This document shows positions 43,527-51,667 of a stretch of DNA of 61,194 nucleotides, piece by piece. Each line of letters begins with the position of its first letter. The stretch's first letter is position 1. The position numbers and the translations under genes were made by a program. The notes below the pieces were generated by a model. That model saw nothing but the letters and a program-made list of their open reading frames with translations, did not search any database and was not told where the DNA came from. This DNA comes from a virus, in the IMG/VR virus record IMGVR_UViG_3300025117_000072, positions 1 through 61,194 of that record; one strand, given 5' to 3'.

Positions 43527-43840
43527 AAAAAGTCCCTCTCGTAAACCGACCGCCCACAATACCGACATCGAAACCTTGCACACCCAGACTTGAGCATCCC
43601 GTGTTTTCCGCACTCAGGACAGGGAGGACGATTAAGGGCAGGGTCTTTCGCCGCTCTGCGATGTTTCAAGATCCGCCGCCCACATGAACTACACGCCCAT
43701 GAATCTCCCCGTGAGTGCATAGTTGTTCCGCATTCGGGGCAGGGTGGACGAATGACCGTCTTCAGGAGGGGAGGTGTTACAATTTCAATGAGGTCGCCGC
43801 CTGCTCTTTGATATTGTGCGATTCCCAATGTATGCTCCAT
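43523..43840 (-). CDS. Double zinc-ribbon protein, 105 aa
   Basis: CPECGTTMHSRGDSWACSSC, then CPECGKHGMLKSGCARFRCR and YCGRS: two tandem CxxC-x-n-CxxC ribbons, the InsA/transposase-like or nucleic-acid-binding type. Start is uncertain; the ATG at 43840 gives a 64-nt overlap with the phosphoesterase. Role unknown. Confidence 0.65.
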   Translation of the reverse strand: MEHTLGIAQYQRAGGDLIEIVTPPLLKTVIRPPCPECGTTMHSRGDSWACSSCGRRILKHRRAAKDPALNRPPCPECGKHGMLKSGCARFRCRYCGRSVYERDFL

Positions 43841-44565
43841 TCACCGTTGTCGTAAACGTCACAGTAAGCCAATCCCCACTTCACAATTCCGCTGCATTGT
43901 CTCGCCCCAAACTTGGTTCCCAAACCCTGAAGGGCGGGGAGAGTGCAGGCGTACCATTCCCCAGGCTCACCAATAAAAAAGGGGGTGTGCGTATGCCCCC
44001 TTACGATGATATCGGCTTTGGGCTGCATCTCCCTTTCGGCCCATAAAGCGTTCCAGAGCCAGTCACGGGCAATCGGGGTGCCTCTTCCGTAGGGCACAAC
44101 GGATGATGACACCTTATGCTTACAGTCAAAGGTAACGCCGTTGATCTCCACCCATTCATGACTGCCGATCTTATCAAGGTGCTTCACGCGGTCGGCAACG
44201 TCCCGGTCGAAATCCTCTAAAACGCCAGTGTGGTAAGGAGTCCCATGAACCATTACAACATGCTCGGCATCGCAATAGTTTATCGACCACGCGGCCATGT
44301 CAGCCTGTTCGTGCCGGTCGGCAACTATTTGTTCCGTACCCCCAGAGCGTTCCCCCTTGCCGTCAACGGCATCTCCCATGTCGATCAAACAGTAGATAGG
44401 TTTCAGGCTGTCCACGATAGAGGCGTATTTGTTCCAGAGTAACGCCCTGATCTCTTGCCAGCGCGGGTCAGGGTCATTGTTGAGGGAGTTCCAGGGAGGT
44501 GGGGTAAGTCCTGCTTTGTGGCCTGAATGCCCATCACCTCTGAGCAAGACCCGCTTGAAGTTCAT
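43777..44565 (-). CDS. Metallophosphoesterase, 262 aa
   Basis: Calcineurin-like fold: LRGDGHSGHKAG (first motif GD-x-H), IDMGDAVDGKG (GD-x-x-D-G), VMVHGTPYHTG (GN-H replaced by HGTPYH), and IIVRGHTHTPFF (GHTH) give the two-metal site. It is a full-length phosphodiesterase or phosphatase acting on DNA, nucleotides or lipid-linked substrates. It lies after the lysis genes on the late strand. Confidence 0.88.
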   Translation of the reverse strand: MNFKRVLLRGDGHSGHKAGLTPPPWNSLNNDPDPRWQEIRALLWNKYASIVDSLKPIYCLIDMGDAVDGKGERSGGTEQIVADRHEQADMAAWSINYCDAEHVVMVHGTPYHTGVLEDFDRDVADRVKHLDKIGSHEWVEINGVTFDCKHKVSSSVVPYGRGTPIARDWLWNALWAEREMQPKADIIVRGHTHTPFFIGEPGEWYACTLPALQGLGTKFGARQCSGIVKWGLAYCDVYDNGEWSIHWESHNIKEQAATSLKL

Positions 44566-44621
44566 TCCTTATCCTTTCAACAGGTTTACCGCGCATCAGC
44601 GGGGCCTATCCGCTTACGGGT

Positions 44622-44825
44622 CTATTTGCTAGTCCTTCCCCCGATGTACCCCACAAGCCCCCCTATCGCAACCATGGCAATCTGGATGCTCTCGGGAGTG
44701 CCCAACTGTAGCGCCCACGCCCCGAGGCCGATAACCCCCGCAATGGCTATGTTACGGTCCAGCTTGTAGGGCAGGTATTCAGTGGTGGAAAAGCATTTGC
44801 CGTCCTCTATGATTTCATCTGGCAT
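44622..44825 (-). CDS. Small membrane protein, holin candidate, 67 aa
   Basis: Residues 24-60 (RNIAIAGVIGLGAWALQLG then IQIAMVAIGGLVGYIGG) are two hydrophobic helices with a short polar turn, and a polar N-terminus. This topology fits a class II holin. It is near the endolysin and putative spanin; holin choice between this and 45895-46149 is unclear. Confidence 0.55.
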   Translation of the reverse strand: MPDEIIEDGKCFSTTEYLPYKLDRNIAIAGVIGLGAWALQLGTPESIQIAMVAIGGLVGYIGGRTSK

Positions 44826-44827
44826 GG

Positions 44828-45001
44828 CTACCCCCCCTCATACGTGTCAGGATGAGGCACCCGCAAAGCAAGCGCCCTGATATCATCCACCGTAGGGTTG
44901 TCGGTCTGAAGGGCTTTCAGCATCTCCATGGCCATAGAAAGACCGTATTTGAGAATCAGTTCACCGATTGCCAGAAACACCGCAAGTTCCGTACCGGTCA
45001 T
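44828..45001 (-). CDS. Small hypothetical protein of the lysis region, 57 aa
   Basis: MTGTELAVFLAIGELILKYG, then a helix with MAMEMLKALQTDNPTVDDIR and HPDTYEGG end. The pattern (NPTVDDI-x-AL) is common next to phage lysis genes. One hydrophobic helix. Stop and start overlaps couple it to neighbours. Confidence 0.6.
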   Translation of the reverse strand: MTGTELAVFLAIGELILKYGLSMAMEMLKALQTDNPTVDDIRALALRVPHPDTYEGG

Positions 45002-45002
45002 A

Positions 45003-45374
45003 TCACTTCACCTCCTTTGAGAGAAACGGCTGGATGTAAGACGAGAGGTTTGCTAGGCCCTTCTGTGCTTCAGCAATGGCAACGGCAACCCTTTCCTTAT
45101 TCTCTGTGTTCGCCACTGCGTCATAGGCGATAAGGGCGTCTGCGGCCGCGTGGTAAGCCGCCCAGTACTTTGTTGCCAACTCCTTGCCCTTTGCCTTCTG
45201 GTCTGCGGTTATGATGCCCTTCTGATACAGTTCCAGGAATGCAGGGTAGCCGTTTTCATAGACGGCCGCAGAAGCCGCAAGGGTCTTGTAGGCGTTCGTC
45301 TTGAATGTGCCGGCGCACCCGGCCAAGCCGAGCACCAGCATGAGACACAAAAGCAGAACCGATTTCCTTTTCAT
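45003..45374 (-). CDS. Lipoprotein, possibly o-spanin-like, 123 aa
   Basis: Signal peptide with lipobox LAGC near residue 20 (MKRKSVLLLCLMLVLGLAGC), so acylated and membrane anchored, probably in the outer membrane. The rest is an Ala-rich helical protein (ATKYWAAYHAAADALIAY, then VAVAIAEAQKGLANL). Spanin outer subunits are lipoproteins in this position, but usually shorter and Pro-rich; so it may be another late lipoprotein. Confidence 0.65.
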   Translation of the reverse strand: MKRKSVLLLCLMLVLGLAGCAGTFKTNAYKTLAASAAVYENGYPAFLELYQKGIITADQKAKGKELATKYWAAYHAAADALIAYDAVANTENKERVAVAIAEAQKGLANLSSYIQPFLSKEVK

Positions 45375-45405
45375 AGATGACTCCTTTCAGTTTGAAATGC
45401 CATAA

Positions 45406-45492
45406 TCAACACCCTCCCAATTTCATGATTCCGATAAATAGAAGCCAGCCGAACAGCACGGCCATAAGGAATATCACGTCATCTCGCCACAT
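45406..45492 (-). CDS. Tiny membrane peptide, 28 aa
   Basis: MWRDDVIFLMAVLFGWLLFI then a short tail: one membrane helix, coupled to the lysozyme stop (19-nt overlap). Could modulate holin timing; no proof. Confidence 0.45.
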   Translation of the reverse strand: MWRDDVIFLMAVLFGWLLFIGIMKLGGC

Positions 45493-45893
45493 CGCATGAT
45501 CTCCGCAAGCTCCACCGCCCGCCCCTTGACTTGCCTTGCCCATTTGGAATCGGTCATTTCCCTTGCCGCAGCTTCCCAGTCCTCCCGCTCGATTGCTTCC
45601 CACATCTTCACGAACCGGAGAACCTTGGGAAGACCCATATTGAAGATCATGTTGCAAATGAGCCGTTTACGAGCCGTATTGAGCCGTTTGGTCTTATCAG
45701 GGTGAATCTTCAAAAATTCCGCCGCAGTATCCGCCAAGTCGATGTCAAGGAGGAGTTCGGCAATCTCCCGGCTGATCCGTGAGCCGATATAGAGATGGTG
45801 CCCGTAACCGACCGTAAGGTTGCCTTCAGAGTCCAGGTACACCTTGTCCCGGTATCCCTCCTGCTTTCGGAGCTGTTCGCGGAGAAGGTCCAT
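45474..45893 (-). CDS. GH24 lysozyme endolysin, 139 aa
   Basis: MDLLREQLRKQEGYRDKVYL then DSEGNLTVGYGHHL: the GH24 (T4/P22 lysozyme) catalytic triad Glu12, Asp21, Thr27. C-terminal part has ARKRLICNMIFNMGLPKVLR and W-rich helices of the fold. It cuts the peptidoglycan glycan chain after holin action. GGAGGG precedes the ATG at 45893. No signal peptide, so holin-dependent. Confidence 0.92.
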   Translation of the reverse strand: MDLLREQLRKQEGYRDKVYLDSEGNLTVGYGHHLYIGSRISREIAELLLDIDLADTAAEFLKIHPDKTKRLNTARKRLICNMIFNMGLPKVLRFVKMWEAIEREDWEAAAREMTDSKWARQVKGRAVELAEIMRCGEMT

Positions 45894-45894
45894 G

Positions 45895-46149
45895 TCACCC
45901 TCCAAACAACCATTTGCAAAATACGGCAAGCGCCCCGCCCCCGAGTCCGAAGCCTGCCGATACGCCCGTGTCTAATTTCTTGCGGTCCTCGATCTTTTTG
46001 AACCGCGCATTGCAAACGCTCAATCGTTCCGGGCAGGCAGCCATTTTCTGGTTCATACTCTCAAGGATTTTATAGAGGGAGTAAGATCGTTGTTCTTCGG
46101 TCAGTTGTTCATTCCACTCTTCCCAGCTAGGCATTGATCCGTTCGCCAT
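45895..46149 (-). CDS. Holin/antiholin-like membrane protein, 84 aa
   Basis: N-terminal soluble helices (WEEWNEQLTEEQRSYSLYKI, then MNQKMAACPERLSVCNARFK) and one C-terminal hydrophobic segment (GVSAGFGLGGGALAVFCKWL). Single-span, cytoplasmic N-terminus. It directly precedes the endolysin gene (1-nt gap), where holins often lie. Confidence 0.6.
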   Translation of the reverse strand: MANGSMPSWEEWNEQLTEEQRSYSLYKILESMNQKMAACPERLSVCNARFKKIEDRKKLDTGVSAGFGLGGGALAVFCKWLFGG

Positions 46150-46228
46150 GCTCCGCCCCCTTGACACGAATGGCCCGTTCATTGCATTATCTCTGGTGGG
46201 GCAGGGAGAGCTTTCGCTCGTCCAGATG

Positions 46229-46244
46229 GGGGGCCTATCCCTGT
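46229..46244. repeat. 16-bp repeat, copy 2
   Basis: GGGGGCCTATCCCTGT, same as 31329-31344; lies in the gap upstream of the lysis genes. Confidence 0.7.
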
Positions 46245-46294
46245 CTGGCCCTGCTCCCCTCGTGTTACGCTTCCCTTATAAAACTACAGACCTA

Positions 46295-48184
46295 TCAGGG
46301 TTCATTGTCCCAGGCATCAAACCCTTCGCATAGACAATGCCCCTCGATTGTTCCTTGAGCCGTGAAATCCCCGCCGCCGTTTTTGGTGATTACTATGTCG
46401 GTTTCTGCATCGGTTAATGTTCCCCCATATCCGGCATCGGCATGGGCGAAATGATTGACGTTGGTGTTCTGCGCCACTGCCGCAGCGGATGTGATAGCCT
46501 CTTCAGTCCCTCCGTCGTTTAGCTCCGCGTCCCACGTTTCCCCGGCTGCAAGGGCCGTTTTAACGTGCAACTGACAGGCTTTTACAATCCACCCGGAGGG
46601 GATGTTTAAATCGAGCGTTGCCGTTGCAGCGGCCGTGATGTCTACCGATGCAGGATATATTTTCCGGGAATATCCGCCGTGAGTATAGAGAGGGAACTGC
46701 ATGAACTCTCCGGCCTTGCCGAACCGCCATTTCACTACGTCATAGGTAGCTACATTGATATCGGAATTCGTTTGAGTTCCCAGGAACAGGCCGTTTGTTA
46801 ACTTGCACTCGATGACCGATGACCGCGCCCTTGGCATACCGAAAATATTCGATGAGCCACCCGCACCGAAAGCGACCAAATCCATTGCCTCGGAGTTCCC
46901 CTGCTCCAGCGATAGAACGTTGTTTGCAAGGCTCCCCGATGTTTTAAAGGTGATGTATTGACTGACATCGGAAGCACTGGAGATATACAGTTTTTTACCG
47001 GCAGAGAATGTGTCCCCAAGAGTCAGACTTCCGGGGATCTGTGCGCTGCCGCCAGGAACCGGTACTAAAACATTGGTCCCTGCCGGATCTTGGAGGCCGC
47101 TCCCGAGTTTGAGGTTGCCGTAAACCGTCTGGTCTCCGGTTGCATCTGTGAGCGCCTGCCAGGAGATTACTAGGGTGCCTCTGAAATCGGTGTGGGGGGT
47201 GATGACGACATTCGCAGTTGAAACCGCTGTGATGTACCAAGTATAGGTTGTTGACGCGCTAATGCTCGGAGCCGTAATTCCGCCCATTGTAAACGTAGCG
47301 TAAGAGGCCGTCACCGTGGAGACCACCACGACTTTATAGGTAGTTCCCGAAACAATCTGTGTAGCTGCGGTGGGTGTTGCGGTTCCAACTCCAGCGGCAT
47401 TTTTGTTGAGCACACTACCGGCTATCGGGGTTTCCCATCCTGCCCCGAGGGTCCAGTTGACCCCGGATGCACCAGAATAGGCAGGGGAGAGATCGGCCCC
47501 AAGGGTGGCGTAAACAATCTGGTTTGCGCCTGCGGCCGTAGTGCCCATGGATACGGCACCTGACACCCCGTCCACCTGAAGGGCATCGGCAGGCAGCATT
47601 ATCCGCACAGTCCAGGTCGTGCCGTCACATGAGCAGATTGCCACGTTCTCAGGCCCAATGGTTGCCAGGGTCGTAGGCGTGTCATCTTTGATTACGAGGT
47701 CTTCCCCCGCCCCGTTCGCTTGGTTGAAAATCAGGAATACCAAATCGGTGGAACTGGCCTCTGCCGGAAGGTTGACATCCCGGTCTGCTCCGTTAGGGTC
47801 CAATTTTTGAACGGGCAAATCGGAGATAAGCAGAGTCTTTGTGCCCGATAGGGTTTCGACGTTCTGATCTAGGCCGAAAGAACTGATAGCTTTTAATTTC
47901 GCCTGGATGTTTGCGGGGGTCGTGGCCTTTGTGGTCAAAACTCCGGCAAGAGTTTCAGCGTCACTCGCAAACGATCCTACTGACGGCGTATAGGTCAGCA
48001 CATTGTTCGCAATGGAGGTTGTCCCATTCGGTAAGGAAATCTTGTAGACATAGGAATCTGCCGGATTCCCGTCCGGTTCGGAAATCAATACCCCTAGCCT
48101 GTCCGCCGCGCCTGTACCCCAAAAGAGAAGGGTGAGGAGCAGTGCAGAAAGGTAAATCTTTGCGCTCTTACTGGAAGTAAACAT
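46295..48184 (-). CDS. Fibre-like protein with N-terminal signal peptide, 629 aa
   Basis: Residues 1-27 look like a Sec signal peptide (SAKIYLSALLLTLLFWGTG, then AADRLG), unusual for a tail fibre. The rest is Gly/Ala/Thr/Ser-rich beta fibre with repeated short strands. The last about 110 residues (SVDITAAATATLDLNIPSGW, then LAAGETWDAELNDGGTEEAI) are a paralogue of the C-terminus of the 753-aa fibre at 49325-51586. Either a secondary fibre or an exported adhesin. It overlaps the next gene by 17 bp. Confidence 0.7.
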   Translation of the reverse strand: MFTSSKSAKIYLSALLLTLLFWGTGAADRLGVLISEPDGNPADSYVYKISLPNGTTSIANNVLTYTPSVGSFASDAETLAGVLTTKATTPANIQAKLKAISSFGLDQNVETLSGTKTLLISDLPVQKLDPNGADRDVNLPAEASSTDLVFLIFNQANGAGEDLVIKDDTPTTLATIGPENVAICSCDGTTWTVRIMLPADALQVDGVSGAVSMGTTAAGANQIVYATLGADLSPAYSGASGVNWTLGAGWETPIAGSVLNKNAAGVGTATPTAATQIVSGTTYKVVVVSTVTASYATFTMGGITAPSISASTTYTWYITAVSTANVVITPHTDFRGTLVISWQALTDATGDQTVYGNLKLGSGLQDPAGTNVLVPVPGGSAQIPGSLTLGDTFSAGKKLYISSASDVSQYITFKTSGSLANNVLSLEQGNSEAMDLVAFGAGGSSNIFGMPRARSSVIECKLTNGLFLGTQTNSDINVATYDVVKWRFGKAGEFMQFPLYTHGGYSRKIYPASVDITAAATATLDLNIPSGWIVKACQLHVKTALAAGETWDAELNDGGTEEAITSAAAVAQNTNVNHFAHADAGYGGTLTDAETDIVITKNGGGDFTAQGTIEGHCLCEGFDAWDNEP

Positions 48185-48458
48185 ATGCCGTACCTCCTCC
48201 CAGGGTGTGCATGATGAATCCCTCCACCTCTAAGGGAGGAGAGTAGTCGCGCTCGATATCTCCTGCCGGTGAAGCTGCGAGCGACACATCGGTCTGCCGG
48301 ATATGAGCCGCAGCATCCTTGATCGTCATGGTTTGCCCTGCCGCTCCAGGTTTCCACACCACTTTTGAGATGTAGAGTTTATGAAAGACCCCAAGCAGGA
48401 CAGCCGATGTGCTTGCCGTGTCCAGAATCCAAACCTTGTCATTGAATGTGTTTGCCAT
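48168..48458 (-). CDS. Small beta-rich virion protein, 96 aa
   Basis: NTFNDKVWILDTASTSAVLL then FHKLYISKVVWKPGAAGQTM and HIRQTDVSLAASPAGDI: a beta-sandwich-like small protein. Similar small proteins (see 58305-58640) cap tails or heads. Overlaps the downstream fibre start. Function unknown. Confidence 0.65.
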   Translation of the reverse strand: MANTFNDKVWILDTASTSAVLLGVFHKLYISKVVWKPGAAGQTMTIKDAAAHIRQTDVSLAASPAGDIERDYSPPLEVEGFIMHTLGGGTAYVYFQ

Positions 48459-48499
48459 GTTCGTTTCCTTCCCTCGAATGGGTTGATCTCATGAAACCA

Positions 48500-48528
48500 T
48501 TGACTTTTATTTCTGACCGCAATATGCT
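48500..48528 (+). promoter_or_regulatory. Consensus sigma70 promoter of the esterase moron
   Basis: TTGACT (48500-48505), exactly 17 nt, TATGCT (48523-48528), followed by GGAGGTGCAGCC and the ATG at 48547. Confidence 0.8.
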
Positions 48529-48546
48529 TTTACCGGAGGTGCAGCC

Positions 48547-49314
48547 ATGAAACTGAGACTCGTTCTGGTTTTTGCTCTTCTCCTTTTTGCTTCTCCTGCT
48601 CTTGCTGAAATCAAACTCTTCTCTCTAGACGGCCAATCCAACATGCGCGGCAACGGTGACAGCCAAACCCTCACATACGCGCAGTACACCATCCCGCAGA
48701 ACTGCGAAGTATGGGTCAAAGGCGTCCGGCTCAACACGTTCCTGGACGCTCCCAAGTTCGGGCCGGAAATCAGCCTGGTTCACAGACTTGCAGTCGCCTA
48801 CCCCGATGACACCCTGATTTTCGTCAAATTCGCCATCGGCAGCACGTCCCTCTATGCTTGGGACCCTGACTGGAGCCCCGAAACTGCTGCCATTACCGAT
48901 AACGTCAAACAGGGGGATCTCTACAGCCGCCTGCTCCGCTACATCGTAAAGGCCATGGACGGACGACAGGTAAAATTCGCCGCCTCCTTCTGGATGCAGG
49001 GGGAGCGGGATGCCAAGTATCGAATCGCCGCCCGGAACTACGGACCTAACTTCAAGCGCCTCATCCTTGCCCTTCGGAAAGACCTTGGCGCGTTCATCCC
49101 GGTCATCTACGGGATTATCGACCCTCCTATTCAGGATAACCGCCTCTATGTCCATGAGGTGATCCAGCATCAGCTCATGATGCACAAGCGCACCGTGGGG
49201 GTTTATCCCGTAAGCACACACGGTCTCACCAAGGACGGGACGCTCCACTATGACGGTCCCGGTCTCCTCGAACTCGGCAGGCGCTTTGCCGATGTTTATC
49301 TGGCTATCAAGTAG
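48547..49314 (+). CDS. Secreted SASA/SGNH-type carbohydrate esterase, moron, 255 aa
   Basis: Signal peptide MKLRLVLVFALLLFASPALA (cut before EIK). FSLDGQSNMRGNGD carries the catalytic Ser of the SASA/DUF303 sialate O-acetylesterase-type SGNH family; FWMQGERDA and DGTLHYDGPGLLELG supply the conserved Gly/Asn and Asp-His-like blocks. It would remove acetyl groups from sugars outside the cytoplasm. It is the only plus-strand gene among late fibres with a consensus promoter of its own, so expression from the prophage and lysogenic conversion of the host surface are likely. Confidence 0.85.
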   Translation: MKLRLVLVFALLLFASPALAEIKLFSLDGQSNMRGNGDSQTLTYAQYTIPQNCEVWVKGVRLNTFLDAPKFGPEISLVHRLAVAYPDDTLIFVKFAIGSTSLYAWDPDWSPETAAITDNVKQGDLYSRLLRYIVKAMDGRQVKFAASFWMQGERDAKYRIAARNYGPNFKRLILALRKDLGAFIPVIYGIIDPPIQDNRLYVHEVIQHQLMMHKRTVGVYPVSTHGLTKDGTLHYDGPGLLELGRRFADVYLAIK

Positions 49315-49324
49315 GGTCATCAGC

Positions 49325-51586
49325 TTAAACATTCGTCATTGCCGCATTAATCTCGTAGTAAACAATGGCCCGGATCAGCCCTTGCGCGGTGAAATTTCCC
49401 CCGCCGTTTTTAGTGATAGCGATATCGACCTCACCCGAAGCGATATCGCTATCTGCATTTGCATCAAAGAACGCGCCTACTTCCGTATTCACTGCAACAG
49501 CTTGCGCCGTCGCTATGGCCTGTGTTGCCCCACCCGAATACGCAGCGTCCCAAAGTTCGCCCGCTGCAAGGGCAGACTCCACCTGTAACTGCGTATTTAA
49601 GAGCTTGCTTCCTGTAGGGACATTTGTGTGGATGGTTATGGTAGCCGCCGCTGTGATGCTTGCCGTCGCTTCAGCGACTTTTCTGGTGAGACCGCCCGTA
49701 GTCCCGCCTCTATAGGTAATCGCTTTGTTCCCCAGTATCCTCCAAATCCAGGACATATTGCCGGTTGTGCCCGTGACAATGTAAATGCCCTTCGAGCTTC
49801 CGGCTGCGGCCTCTAAGATGATGTGACCGGTTTCGTCAAAAGGAGCGGTTCCGCCTGCACTGGAGCCGTAGATATCCGCCGTTGTTGAGTCTGTGAAAGC
49901 GGTATGGGTGCCCGTTGCCATGCGGTAGGTTCTAGCCTGGAGGGTTTTCGGTTTCCATTGCGTGCCATTGCTGTAATTTACCGCCCCGCTGTTGACCTCC
50001 ACTGGATCATTGCCCGTGATGTCACCAAAGACATGCAATGTGGCCCTATCAGCGAGATAGGAGTTATCTTGTTCAACACCGCAACCGAATACGAAGTTGA
50101 CAAGCCCCGAGCCGTAGGACGATATTGCGTAAGCATTTGTAGCCCCGTTCTGGGGGTATGCGTTGACGATGGTATTCCGGTTCGCGCCGAACAGGGATAT
50201 GGAGACCGGGATTTTCTGTGATGTGATGGTCCCCGTTGCCGGACTGACGGCAGTGCTGGCAACACCGAACGTGAAATGTGTCGTGTCGGCAGCCGTTCGG
50301 ACAACCGCATCTTGATTGTACTCGGTCTGGTCTGCCCCGGCGATCCTCACAACATCGCCTATCCTCAAGCCGTGTGCGGTTGCAGTTGTAGCCGTCGCAG
50401 TGCCCGCCGCGTGGGTCAGGGTAGAAACACTCACGGCGGAAAATGTCCCGCTGTCGCCTGTAATATTCACGTTCTGGATGTCGTGACGGTGCGGCCCTCC
50501 CAAATCGGCAGAACCCTGATAAATGCGAATAGGTGTATCCCCTGCCGCATGTATTCTGGCACTGCCGATCATATTCCCGTAGGAAGCGGCCAATTCGCCA
50601 TGTAACACAAGTCCATCTCGGATCGAGCTTGTCACCCGGAGCGCATCGGTTTTTATGTCTGTGGCGCTCAGAATGATGCCGTCAACGTTGGAATTCACAT
50701 TCCCGTCATGGTCTACATGCACCCCGCCAAGAATCCTTGACCTGATGCCGGTGTCCACAATGGCCTGACCGGTGCCGGTGTAATGGGCCGCTGTGAGGTT
50801 GTCGCCCGGAAAGATTACGGTCACATTTTTGTCAATCTCTATGCCGGTCGAATAAGACGCGTCCGCCCAATCCTCGGCATTGACCACGAGAGTTCCGCCA
50901 ACGGGAAGAGCGGTTACTATCTCGTTGATCCTGGCCCCGATGTCGGCAGTATCCCACCAGGAGCTATAAGCAACCCCCTCCGGTTCTGCAAAGGCAATGG
51001 TTCCCGCGCCTGTCTTGATGGTCTGTCTTGGACCGGCATCAATGTGGCCGGCGGAAGGGACGGTAAAGGCTTTGCCGGAAGCTGGAGCGAGAAGGGCACC
51101 GTTTTCGATTGCGAAGGTAACATTGGTATAAGTGGAAGCGTCGAACGATGTCCCGAAAACATAAGACGTGGTGTTCGATGCCCCAGTATGCGTGAGGGCA
51201 ATCGTCGCTTTCTTCGATGTCCCAAGGGCAGTGAGGTAATCGTAAATAGATGCGCCGTTTCCCGCCGCCCCGTGGTCGGTCTCGGAAGAGTCAGGATAGA
51301 GGATGTACGACCCTCCTCCACCGGCAAACTCCACATTGTCCAGCGTCCAGACCGTGACATCATCGCTGTCCTTCAGAACGAGCTTGTAGAGCCCAGTGCC
51401 ATAGATGGTGGCCTCTCCTCTATCATCCAGAACAACAGGATTTGCATTTGCCGAAGAGAGGTTCCTGTCGGAATAGGTAGCCTTCTCGGTTGTCGTCCCT
51501 GGAAGGTACGTATAGAGTTTTCCGCCCACCAGAAAGGTCTCGTCATCGTCAAACATCTGGAACTTGGGGTTGAGAATCAAACTCAT
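49325..51586 (-). CDS. Tailspike/fibre protein, 753 aa
   Basis: N-terminal head-binding-like domain (SLILNPKFQMFDDDETFLVG, then GKLYTYLPGTTTEKATYSD and NPVVLDDRGEATIYGTGLY), the common adaptor of P22-like spikes. Residues about 130-600 are beta-helix-like with repeated V-x-I and G-N/D turns. The C-terminal 110 residues are shared with the fibre at 46295-48184. It binds or cleaves the host polysaccharide. The ATG at 51586 follows AAAGGAG; a longer start would lie inside the upstream hairpin. Confidence 0.85.
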   Translation of the reverse strand: MSLILNPKFQMFDDDETFLVGGKLYTYLPGTTTEKATYSDRNLSSANANPVVLDDRGEATIYGTGLYKLVLKDSDDVTVWTLDNVEFAGGGGSYILYPDSSETDHGAAGNGASIYDYLTALGTSKKATIALTHTGASNTTSYVFGTSFDASTYTNVTFAIENGALLAPASGKAFTVPSAGHIDAGPRQTIKTGAGTIAFAEPEGVAYSSWWDTADIGARINEIVTALPVGGTLVVNAEDWADASYSTGIEIDKNVTVIFPGDNLTAAHYTGTGQAIVDTGIRSRILGGVHVDHDGNVNSNVDGIILSATDIKTDALRVTSSIRDGLVLHGELAASYGNMIGSARIHAAGDTPIRIYQGSADLGGPHRHDIQNVNITGDSGTFSAVSVSTLTHAAGTATATTATAHGLRIGDVVRIAGADQTEYNQDAVVRTAADTTHFTFGVASTAVSPATGTITSQKIPVSISLFGANRNTIVNAYPQNGATNAYAISSYGSGLVNFVFGCGVEQDNSYLADRATLHVFGDITGNDPVEVNSGAVNYSNGTQWKPKTLQARTYRMATGTHTAFTDSTTADIYGSSAGGTAPFDETGHIILEAAAGSSKGIYIVTGTTGNMSWIWRILGNKAITYRGGTTGGLTRKVAEATASITAAATITIHTNVPTGSKLLNTQLQVESALAAGELWDAAYSGGATQAIATAQAVAVNTEVGAFFDANADSDIASGEVDIAITKNGGGNFTAQGLIRAIVYYEINAAMTNV

Positions 51587-51605
51587 CGGTTGCGGCTCCT
51601 TTCCC

Positions 51606-51637
51606 AAATAAAAAAGGACGGCCAAAAGACCGTCCTT
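51606..51637 (-). terminator. Hairpin terminator upstream of the tailspike
   Basis: AAGGACGG (51614-51621) pairs with CCGTCCTT (51630-51637); on the minus strand TTTTTATTTGGG follows directly. Confidence 0.8.
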
Positions 51638-51667
51638 CGTGGATGAAACTGATATGTAGGTTAAGGG

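Noticed and set aside
48625-49332. Minus-strand reading frame opposite the esterase
   Set aside because: The plus strand has signal peptide, GQSNM motif, promoter and ribosome site; the antisense frame has none.
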